Below, piece by piece: positions 55,933 through 64,000 of a DNA stretch of 64,000 nucleotides. Each line of letters starts with the position of its first letter. Position 1 is the stretch's first letter. Origin of the DNA: Cristatella mucedo (Eukaryota > Bryozoa > Phylactolaemata > Cristatellidae). The stretch covers positions 3,866,501-3,930,500 of the forward strand of contig WPIO01000005.1 in the NCBI GenBank assembly GCA_009760855.2, read 5' to 3'. The notes beneath the pieces are model-generated. The model was not told the origin of the DNA. It saw only the letters and a program-made list of their open reading frames with translations, and ran no database searches. Both the position numbers and the translations under genes were made by a program.

Positions 55933-57477
55933 TCGCCGCTGTTTCAGTGCGTGCACAGCACATTCGCGAGAGCGTATGGGTGCTCTCAGGGCAGACGCTT
56001 CGCCGACATTGTAACCCTGCCACCCCCGCCCAACTCCGGAGCGCTAGGTCGGGAAGCCCGAAAGTGCGCTGTATGAGTGGAGACCCGCAAATACATTTGT
56101 CTTTGCCATAGGTGTGACCGGAAAAACGTCGCCTGTGTGAGTAATTTCTGTGCTCCCCGGCAGCAATGCAGCCGCTGCCCACCGGAAGCTGGACAGCAGC
56201 GCGGTCCGCGTCGGCGGATGACAGCGCGGCCACAATGCCCGCGATGTCACAATTCGTAGGCGAGCGCCTGGAAAGCAGCTGCCGCGGCAGCTGGGTGGTA
56301 TCGAACGCTCGCTTGAATTGCGGGAAACACCGCGGGACGCCAATCTTAATGGACCACTATCGCCGCGCCCGCGGCGTTTGACTGCTCGAGTTCCATTCGA
56401 CGGCGAGAATTTCAGCATGCTCGTTGCTCGGCTCAGAGCTCCGTGGAATTTCAAAGGGATAGCTTGTACAATAGCACGCTAGTGCAAAGATCCCGAGAAT
56501 AGTTTAACTAAAACAGGAGGCATGCGGAATTGTGCAGGTGGAGAAGCATCCTTGAAGTTTCTGAAGGTTTTAGCTAGCACGTTCAGTCGATTTCTGGAAG
56601 GCCCCAGTTTCGGAAATTTCCAGACGGTCCACGGAGCGTCCCGCGAGCTCGAAAGCGAGACCGGAACCAGCAAAAACAGTTCACGGTTCGCAGAACCCAC
56701 TTTCGAGGGAAAATCCGCACATGCCAGGACGAGTCATTCTAGAAAGTGCCGGCCGCTTATCGCTGAGAGCTAATCGGCCTGTATACAAGCTGGCATCAGC
56801 TTCGCATCCACCTGTTCGAGTCGCGTCGCTTCAAGTGCGACAGGAGCTCCAGCTGACTACTAACTTCAACGCATCGCATCCGGATCGCAAGTAAACAAAC
56901 CGCCGCCCTCTCAAAGGACGCGAGACGATCGCGGCGTCTACGACATTTCTTGACAAGGTCCCGCCCCGGGGAGTTTCAGCATGTCGAGCGGCTAGCGGCT
57001 CGCAGAGGGCGCTGGCTGGCTGGTGCGGGCTGCGGGCCGCGGCGAGTTTACTGAGCGGGGAGCCGCGGCGGCAGCAGACGCCGGAGACGCGTGAGCGAGC
57101 GACTCATCCGTCAGCTGCGGTTCCCATCCATCAGCCGCTACAGGCAGCCAAGCGCTACTCGACACTATAGAGCAGCGTCGGAGCGTCTTATCGATGCCAA
57201 TGGACCAGTGTGCGGAATCTAGACCTGCCAGCGCTAGGCGTCAGCAGCCGCAGTGTGGCCAACTGGGCCAGCAGGTCGACTGCAGCGCCGGCAGCAAGAA
57301 AGCAGATGGCAGCTGGCAGAAGCAGCTGCCGCGTATGCCGCGGGCAGCTGCATCCGTCGGTGCGAGCTGGAGCTGGCGACGGCATTCAGGGCGCTGAGCC
57401 GCTCGACGTCTTGCAATCGTTGCTAGACGTCAACCGATGGACCTTCCCGACATGCATCTACTCGACCGGGCGGCCTT
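55933..57477. other. GC-rich, CpG-dense region
   Basis: CpG-rich throughout, peaking at 56900-57480, like a promoter-associated island. Several open frames on both strands (for example 56044-56454 on -) follow from composition. No TATA box is evident. Confidence 0.45.
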
Positions 57478-57582
57478 ATGGCGAGCAGCACGAAGCTAAC
57501 GCCTGACGGTCAGGCATCGGGAGGCACCCATTCTACCGGGAGCGGCAATAACAACAGCACAAGGTCCTGGCTCGGATTCAAA
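57478..57582 (+). CDS. Candidate first coding exon of an unidentified gene
   Basis: An ATG with G at +4 opens a frame MASSTKLTPDGQASGGTHST, then GSGNNNSTRSWLGFK, which reaches a GTAATT donor at 57583 and ends in phase 0. If unspliced it stops five codons later. It sits at the 3' edge of a CpG-dense island, as first exons often do. The Ser/Thr/Gly/Asn-rich start fits an unstructured N-terminus. I do not recognise the protein and see no second exon. Short upstream ATGs (for example 57194) would precede it in an mRNA. Confidence 0.33.
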
Positions 57583-58889
57583 GTAATTAATAGCACTTAA
57601 ATTCCGGCGCTGCCGTCTGCATGCAATTACTCTCGCTCTGAAGGAAGCCGCGACCATTGGGCAGGATGCCATTAGCGAAAGGACCTACCGTTAAACCGTA
57701 GCCGATGCGTGCGCAGCCGGTCTGCTTCAAGCTCCGCAGCAGACTGTGCAACTTCTCACTAGCATTAACGCTATGGTGTTTTGCTGCTGCTTCTGTTGCA
57801 AGTCTTTACTTAACTGATCTTAACTTCTAGACACTATGTATATCGACTTGCCCTGCAGTTTTGTCATGATTGCATACACCCTGCTCGAACTTCGAAGCAG
57901 CGATTCTGCTAATATCTATTCACGCTACTAGTCTCTGTCGGCCTGTTAATAATCCTTGCGTCCGGCCTTAGCCAATCGGAATCGACAGCTGACCTGAATA
58001 TCGACTATTCAAACCGATGAGAAAACGACAAGAGAATGTTTCTTCTAATTTCTCTTTACGCATATAAACCTAATGTGGTCTACTAGATAAAGACGATTAT
58101 TGCTCGACACGTAACCGTGTCTCTACACCTGAAAGTAAGAATCTATTTAAAGGTTAATATATGCGTGTCGTACAATCAGCCAGACGACCCCGCTCTGGCC
58201 AAAGCAGCGTGGGCAGTCCCGCCCCGGGAAGGGTGAGGAAGCGCAAGGCTTCTGACTAGCTGATCGCGTCGGAAACACAAGCCGCCTCGAGACCTTTGAC
58301 TGCCCGCGAGGGATTCTCAGGTCTGCCAGGCGGGCCTCATTGTTCAGCCACCGGATCTGATCAATGCTCAGGCAGCGTTTTCTGCCCGGCACAGCCTCGG
58401 CGATGGGGCTGGGATAGCAGAGGGTGCTTCTCTAACAGCAAGTTTCCCTAAGGCCCACGCTTTCTTATCTACGATGCATCAACAGCCGACGAGAGAATGC
58501 CTGAATAGTCAGTCCTTCGCAGCGTGTATGGACCGATGCTCACAAGGCGAAAAAAAATTGAATTAAAGCTAGCGGCGTCAGGCCGATCGAGGTTAGAGCA
58601 ATGGGCCGTACGCCCTGGCCTGGTTTGTGCACTTAGTATGCCTACTCGCTCGTGGCAGAGCAGCCTGGCACTACATCCTGCCACACCCAGCTTGAAGATC
58701 TTAAGCAGGTGCAGCCACACAGAATCCACGATATCCTTGGAAGGCGGCTGTTTCTCTCTTGTTCATGACGTTCGTGGGCCAAATTTCATGTGCTCTCCGT
58801 AGCCGCATCGATTGAATTCGGCCATCTGGTAGGTGCTGCAGGTAAGAATGATGGAACTATTGTTCTGCTTATACATATAATATAATTAT
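57583..58889. other. Unassigned
   Basis: Possibly an intron of the candidate gene. Frames at 58147-58392 and 58469-58802 have no known motifs. Confidence 0.4.
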
Positions 58890-59026
58890 AATTCAATTGT
58901 ATAGCGCCCCAAGAGAACTTAATCTCTATTCAGGCGCTTCACTTATGCCTCGGGGCTCGAGCCCACGACCTCACCCAGACCTTGGTCGGGGCGAGCACCT
59001 TAACCGCTAGACCAAACCAGCTCGGA
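58890..59026 (-). mobile_element. SINE-A copy, - strand, young
   Basis: ATTCAATTGTATAGCGCCCC, GGGGCTCGAGCCCACGACCT, GACCTTGGTCGGGGCGAGC, CTAGACCAAACCAGCTCGG. Close to the family consensus. Confidence 0.95.
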
Positions 59027-59384
59027 ATAATCTCTATAATACAGAGTTGTATAATACAGGGTGTGATACAGTCCCCAAAATTGACTTTACCACACATGTA
59101 GTGATGATGAGACTGCTAACTACATGTATGATGAATTTTTCACTTCCAAGCAAAGATCAGCAAAGTCAAGCAAGAAAGGTGTTCACTGGTATGCACAAAT
59201 TTGGTGTCTGTCACTGTTTCCCCTTCTATATATCCCTTCTCAAAAGTCTTGTTCCTGTTATCATCGCATGCACTTTATGCCAACCGATGGCTGTTGCCTT
59301 AGCATTCAAAAGAATATGCCATAAATTGCTGCACACTATACATTGAGTGCACATTTACCGTCTTGTGTCAGTAAAAATATTATA
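59027..59384. other. Unassigned
   Basis: No recognised element. Confidence 0.45.
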
Positions 59385-60100
59385 TGCAACACTCGTGACA
59401 TCCCGTCTCGACTTCTGCAACTCGCTGCTTACTGGCCTACCAGCATGTGGGATCAGGCGATTGCAGCTGGTGCAAAACTCTGCAGCTAGGCTTGTCTGTC
59501 GTGAGCGTCGCAGTTGCCACATTACTCCACTTCTCGCCGACCTGCACTGGCTGCCAGTCAAGCAACGGATTGACTTCAAGGTTTTGTCGCTCACTTTTAG
59601 GTCCCTTCATTCTATGGCTCCAGCCTATCTGTCAGATATACTACTCCATCAGGCCAAGCATCGTACCACCCGCTTCTCGGAATCCAACAGTCTAGAAATA
59701 CCTCATACAAACCTTAAATCCTTTGGAGACCGTGCATTTAGTTCATATGCTCCCAAAGCCTGGAACTCCCTCCCGACCTGCGTCAAAACATCCCCTTACC
59801 TGACCACATTTAAAAGGAACCTAAAAACACACCTATTTAGGACAGCATTTAGTGGGTCCCTGTGATTCGTCTTTGATGTGCTTATGCGTGCTGACACTGT
59901 GCATGCTGCCACTAACCACATTTGCATGCTGACCCTGTGCATGTCACCTCTAACCATATTATTCATCTCGTTTGTTTTTCAAGCATGATTTACTTACCAT
60001 TCAATTGCATTTCACTTTACAGCAAATGTAAAGCGCCTAGAGAGAGATTGAGTTCTCTGAGGGCGCTTTATCAAGTGAATTATTATTATTATTATTATTA
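59385..60100 (+). mobile_element. LINE-A 3' copy, young
   Basis: 5'-truncated at nearly the same place as the copy at 16595. Its frame (to 59865) encodes [20 protein letters not shown] through [20 protein letters not shown] and FRTAFSGSL. Its tail GCGCCTAGAGAGAGATTGAG, TTCTCTGAGGGCGCTTTATC is followed by (TTA)n. Confidence 0.95.
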
Positions 60101-60226
60101 TTATGTACAACATAAAAATTTCAGGTAACTTATAAGCTATCGGACCCAATCGTGTGTAGGCTGATTGACTGAACAGATGACCCGGACGGCCCGGATCATC
60201 GGTTCCTGTAGTGCCAGCACTGGTGG

Positions 60227-60319
60227 TTTGAATAAACGAACGATACACATCGAGAGATACGATATATATATATATATATATAATCGTATCTCTCGATGTG
60301 TATCGTTCGTTTATTCAAA
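60227..60319. repeat. 93-bp palindrome, perfect 37-bp arms around an (AT)n core
   Basis: 60227-60263 is the exact reverse complement of 60283-60319; the 19-nt centre is alternating AT. Confidence 0.97.
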
Positions 60320-60411
60320 TAATAATATAATAATAATATAATCAAATAATATATGTATATACATGCACAATACACATCATTCAATACAAAAAATTCCTTG
60401 AAAAAGTAGCA

Positions 60412-60412
60412 T

Positions 60413-60481
<69 letters not shown>
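60412..60481. repeat. (CA)n then (AT)n microsatellite
   Basis: CA block to 60461, AT block to 60481. Confidence 0.98.
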
Positions 60482-60523
60482 CTGTATAATACGAGACCGG
60501 ATAAGAAAAATCGTATTATACAG
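60482..60523. repeat. 13-bp perfect inverted repeat, 16-nt loop
   Basis: CTGTATAATACGA and its complement TCGTATTATACAG directly follow the AT microsatellite. Confidence 0.95.
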
Positions 60524-61350
60524 AACAATAGGTGGGACCAACTCGGGTCATGCGAGGTATGCGATACACGATATGTCGCATATGCTGAGCAACCACATTC
60601 ATGCCAATTAGCCTTTGAACTAGTACTGTGTATATACCCAAGGAGCTAAAACGTTACGATTGAGAACATTTTTTACATGGATACTTTCGGAAGAAAACGG
60701 TGGCTTTAGCCAAGCTGGTAAAGTGCTACCAGCATGATCAGAAGCAGCCGGCGAATTAAAGCTGGGCATACTGGCTAATACTGCTGAAGCGAAATCGGGC
60801 TGTTAAGGGCAGTCGTAATGCTACGGATCTCTAATAACGACCCCAGAATGCCACTATATGCCCAATGTGCTCGGCATTTCACTGCAGTCACTAACAAATG
60901 GCAAGCCCCTGCAAATTGAGCAAACGCTAACCCCACAGATCACTAGCCCGATGCTACAGCTGCAGGTATTCCGAACCCGTCTCCACCGCCATGAATATAG
61001 CATGGAATCAGAGGCCGCACCAGGATTTTCATCTAGGGGGCAAAGGATGTACAGAGTATGCAGCCGGTGTTTGTCGATTCAACCGATTGTTGTCAAAGTA
61101 GACCACGTAAGAGTCAGTGTTCCGTATCTAGGCTAAGAGTTCGCAGTATTTGCCCTATGCCAAAATGTCCACATAGAGTGACTAGACAACCTTCGTTGAA
61201 CAGTTAGAATCCCATAGCCTTTTAGACGCTTCGGTACTGAAAGCAAAACGATCGGCATGCAAAAGTAAAGCGACAGATGTCGAGGTTTACACGCATTCTT
61301 TATGCTGCTACAGGTAACGTACATCATTGAGGCGGTGGCAGCCCAGGTGA
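60524..61350. other. Unassigned, with a tRNA-like segment
   Basis: 60699-60765 contains TTAGCCAAGCTGGTAAAGTG followed by a GCCGGCGAATTAAAGC segment, a decayed type II tRNA-like or SINE-head pattern. Nothing else is recognised. Confidence 0.3.
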
Positions 61351-61522
61351 GCCGCGGTGGCCCACTGGGTAAGGTGGCTGCTTTTCCCGACCTCGGTTCC
61401 GAACTCGAATGAAGTGGATTCGAATCCTGCGGTGAGCGATACTTTATTGCCGCTGCAAGCGGTGGTGATAGCCTTAAGGCTCTTCTGCCGCTATACAAAA
61501 GGGGGCAGTTAAATCAGTTAGT
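61351..61522 (+). mobile_element. SINE-B copy
   Basis: GCGGTGGCCCACTGGGTAAG, TTCGAATCCTGCGGTGAGCG, GGTGGTGATAGCCTTAAGGC, TCTGCCGCTATACAAAAGGG, AAATCAGTTA. Confidence 0.9.
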
Positions 61523-61526
61523 ATTT

Positions 61527-61657
61527 TGTTAAGGTGTTCCTTCTTCACGACCGAGGTCGTGGATTTGAATCCTGCAGTGGGAGATCCTTTATTGCCAACT
61601 GCAAGCGATGGGGATAGCCGTTAAGGCTCTTCTGTCGCTATACAAATGAGGAGCTAA
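61527..61657 (+). mobile_element. SINE-B copy, 5' truncated, tandem to the previous one
   Basis: TTCACGACCGAGGTCGTGG, TTTGAATCCTGCAGTGGGAG, GGGGATAGCCGTTAAGGCTC, TCTGTCGCTATACAAATGAG. Short-stem subfamily, unlike its neighbour. Confidence 0.88.
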
Positions 61658-61756
61658 TAATTGATAATTGTGGTCGAGAAAAAAAAGAAAACCATTGAGC
61701 TACATGTATATGAAAGCTTAGTTCACTTCTTGTATTACACGAAGAAGTTGATGTTA

Positions 61757-64000
61757 ATAATAATAATAATAATGCACTTGATAAAGCGCCCTTAGAGAAC
61801 TCAATCTCTCTCTAGGCGCTTTACATTTTTGCTGCAAAGGGAAGTGCAATTGAATGGTGAGTAAAATCATGCTTGATAAAAAAATGAATAACATGGTTAG
61901 GGGTGACATGCACAGGGTCAGCATGCAAATGTGGTTAGTGGCAGCATTCACAGTGTCAGCACGCAGCACATCAAGGACGAATCACAGGGACCCAGTACAG
62001 TGTAGGTGTGTCTTAAGTTCTTTTTAAGTGGTCAGGTCAGGGGATGTTCTGACGCAAGTCGGGAGGGAGTTCCAGACTTTGGGAGCATATGAACTAAATG
62101 CACGGTCTCCAAAGGATTTGAGATTTGTACGAGCTATTGGTAGACTGTTGGATTCCGAAAAGCGAGTGTTATGATGCTTGGCCTGGTGGGGGAGAAGATC
62201 TGTGAGATAAGCTGGAGCCAGAGAATGAAGTGACCTAAAAGTGAGCGACAAAACCTTGAAGTCAATCCGTTGCTTGACTGGTAGCCAGTGCAGGTCGCTG
62301 AGAAGTGGTGTAATGTGGCAGCTGCGACGCTCACCACAGACAAGCCTAGCTGCAGAGTTTTGCACCAGCTGCAATCGCCTGATTACACATGCTGGTAGGC
62401 CAGCAAGCAGTGAGTTGCAGAAGCCAAGATGGGATGTCACGAATGCATGGACCAACTTAGACGTGGTATCCTTATTTAAACAAGCACGACATCTAGCAAC
62501 GTTATGAAGCTGAAAATAGGTAGATTTGACTGTGGAGCTGATATGGTCGTTTAACGAGAGGTTGCTTTGGAATATGACACCTAGATTTCGAGCTGATTCA
62601 ACAGGAAATATGCTGGCAGAGCCAATTTTGAGCATCAGCCTTTCCAATTTCTGAATCACACTGGGTTTTTCTATGACTAGTAAGTTAGTTTTATCATCGT
62701 TTAGTTTTAGAAAATGTGCTGCCATCCATGTGCGGATGTCATCAATACATGCAGCAAGTGAGTTGAGAGAATTTGAGGTGCTCGAAGGCTGGGAGGGATC
62801 GAAGCAAAAGTACAACTGAGTGTCATCCGCATAGAAGTGAAAGCCTAGATTGTGCTTAGCAATCACATCAGCAAGAGAGAGAGAAAGAGTATAAACCGTG
62901 AAAAGAACCGGACCTAGCACGGAGCCCTGAAGTACCCCATATTTCAGAGGTACCTCAGATGATCTTTGTCCATTCACGTCAATACTCTGGAGTCTCCCAC
63001 TGAGATAGGACCTGAACCACTGCAGAGCAGTACCAGTGATGCCCAGGCCAGATGAGAGGCGCTGTACAAGAACTTGGTGATCGATACAATAAAAAGCTGC
63101 CGAAAGATCGAGCAAAACAAGCAGAGACACACTACCCATGTCGGCATTCTTAAGTAGGTTGTTGTATACCCTAAGCAATGCTGACTCTGTGGAGTGATTA
63201 GCTCTAAAGCAAGACTGGAACTTACTAGCAAGGTGTGAGGTTTCGATATATGAGTTCAGCTGGTCCGCCACGACCCGTTCCAGTGTCTTTGGTAGGAATG
63301 GTAGAAGGGAGACTGGGCGGTAGTTGCTTAAGTTCTCTTGGTCTAGTGTAGCTTTCTTGAGAAGTGGCCTGACTACAGCTTTTTTGAAAGGTGCTGGGAC
63401 ATGACCTGAGGCTAATGACATATTAATGATGTTAGTTATGCATGGCAGCAGCAGATTAATGCAACGTAGGAGCAGGACAGTGGGAATGGGGCCCAGAGGA
63501 CTTGTTGTCTTCTTTGATTGAGATACGAACTTCAGGACTAGATCACTAGTGACCTGCTTAAATGTAGACATTGAGGTGCAGCCAGGAATCGGGGGAGAGC
63601 ATTCTAGTGGGGATGTTGTCATCGAAGGGATGGATTCCCTGATCTTGTCTATCTTCTGCACAAAGAACCGAGAGAAGCGATCGGCTAGATCATCGCAGGG
63701 ATCATCAGGTAAGGAGCTAATCTGGGAGCGGTTGAGGAGATGGTTTATCGTCGACATCAGCATTTTTGGATTGTGCATCTGTGATTCAACAATGTTTTTG
63801 TAGAAGCTAGACTTTGCCTTTGCTATGGTCGATTGGTACGACCTACAGTAGTCTTCATATGCCTGTCGATGGACAGTCAGTCCAGATCTTTTGTATGCTT
63901 TTTCAAGCTTTCGCTTAGTAGACCTGGCTAGTTTAATGTCTGTGGTAAACCATTGGCCGTCTGGGCGGCGGCCCACAGTGCGCTGTGGCAGAGGTGCAAA
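61757..64000 (-). mobile_element. LINE-A reference copy, cut by the right window edge
   Basis: The 3' tail is at 61757 (AATAATAATAATGC, TTGATAAAGCGCCCTTAGAG, CTCTCTAGGCGCTTTACATT), followed by the 3' UTR and then the coding region to the window end. The endonuclease domain would lie beyond 64000. It is the least damaged LINE-A here. Confidence 0.97.
62024..63976 (-). CDS. LINE-A reverse transcriptase ORF (partial)
   Basis: A 650-codon frame of an L2-like (CR1/L2 group) non-LTR reverse transcriptase. In order: linker with NPKMLMSTINHLLNRSQISS; NYRPVSLLPFLPKTLERVVA; motif A LLDLSAAFYCIDHQ; RSYLSGRLQSIDVNG; LQGSVLGPVLFTVYTL; catalytic [98 protein letters not shown]. The usual AFD of motif A is AFY, and GVPQGS is GVLQGS. 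The frame stops at DLTT because a short deletion removes the usual [17 protein letters not shown] end. It is therefore probably not competent, though nearly intact. It enters from beyond the window. Confidence 0.97.
   Translation of the reverse strand: MGRRPDGQWFTTDIKLARSTKRKLEKAYKRSGLTVHRQAYEDYCRSYQSTIAKAKSSFYKNIVESQMHNPKMLMSTINHLLNRSQISSLPDDPCDDLADRFSRFFVQKIDKIRESIPSMTTSPLECSPPIPGCTSMSTFKQVTSDLVLKFVSQSKKTTSPLGPIPTVLLLRCINLLLPCITNIINMSLASGHVPAPFKKAVVRPLLKKATLDQENLSNYRPVSLLPFLPKTLERVVADQLNSYIETSHLASKFQSCFRANHSTESALLRVYNNLLKNADMGSVSLLVLLDLSAAFYCIDHQVLVQRLSSGLGITGTALQWFRSYLSGRLQSIDVNGQRSSEVPLKYGVLQGSVLGPVLFTVYTLSLSLADVIAKHNLGFHFYADDTQLYFCFDPSQPSSTSNSLNSLAACIDDIRTWMAAHFLKLNDDKTNLLVIEKPSVIQKLERLMLKIGSASIFPVESARNLGVIFQSNLSLNDHISSTVKSTYFQLHNVARCRACLNKDTTSKLVHAFVTSHLGFCNSLLAGLPACVIRRLQLVQNSAARLVCGERRSCHITPLLSDLHWLPVKQRIDFKVLSLTFRSLHSLAPAYLTDLLPHQAKHHNTRFSESNSLPIARTNLKSFGDRAFSSYAPKVWNSLPTCVRTSPDLTT

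Noticed and set aside
57210-57506. Frame with a WTFPTCIYSTGRP segment resembling an engrailed-type EH2 motif
   Set aside because: Only a few positions agree, the start is GTG, and no homeodomain is seen; the resemblance is too weak.

Overview
This is metazoan nuclear DNA: spliced genes with GT-AG introns, kilobase-scale introns, (CA)n and (AT)n microsatellites, tRNA-derived SINEs and L2-clade LINE copies. There is no bacterial or viral layout. Repeat content and protein divergence suggest an invertebrate; a mollusc or a chelicerate would fit, but the sequence alone does not settle the lineage.

Two conserved genes fill the left 27 kb and lie tail to tail. DOHH (deoxyhypusine hydroxylase) is on the + strand, cut by the left edge, with its last two exons at 1-114 and 2150-2493. 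SLC30A7 (ZnT7, the Golgi zinc transporter) is on the - strand. Ten consecutive exons, including the complete C-terminus, were resolved from 26750 down to 4829, and every junction is in phase. They encode both HxxxD zinc-site motifs and a long histidine-rich loop of about 36 His. The short exon 1 with the start codon was not found. One intron (26130-26648) needs a GC donor. Intron 6 holds a 45-nt in-frame cassette-exon candidate. Intron 7 holds a 163-bp hAT-type element that closely resembles the horizontally transferred SPIN family.

The right 37 kb (27-64 kb) is repeat-dominated. I distinguish: LINE-A (L2-like, TTA-type tail, more than 15 fragments, the best one with a 650-codon reverse transcriptase frame at 62024-63976); LINE-B (a second L2-like family with a CATTA-type tail); SINE-A (tRNA-like head plus a tail homologous to the LINE-A 3' end); SINE-B (tRNA-like head, tail ending in TCAGCTA plus ATTT repeats); a non-autonomous LTR element (41701-43907); an unidentified dispersed repeat 'X' in four copies; an 80-bp minisatellite (45826-46415); and several perfect palindromes. 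A frameshifted copy of an uncharacterised invertebrate protein family lies at 32825-33485.

Less certain coding pieces are a + strand terminal-exon-like frame inside SLC30A7 intron 3 (21382-21663), a - strand exon-like frame at 27642-27798, and a possible first exon in a GC-rich island at 57478-57582. Most of the rest is intronic or intergenic sequence in which I see no gene.
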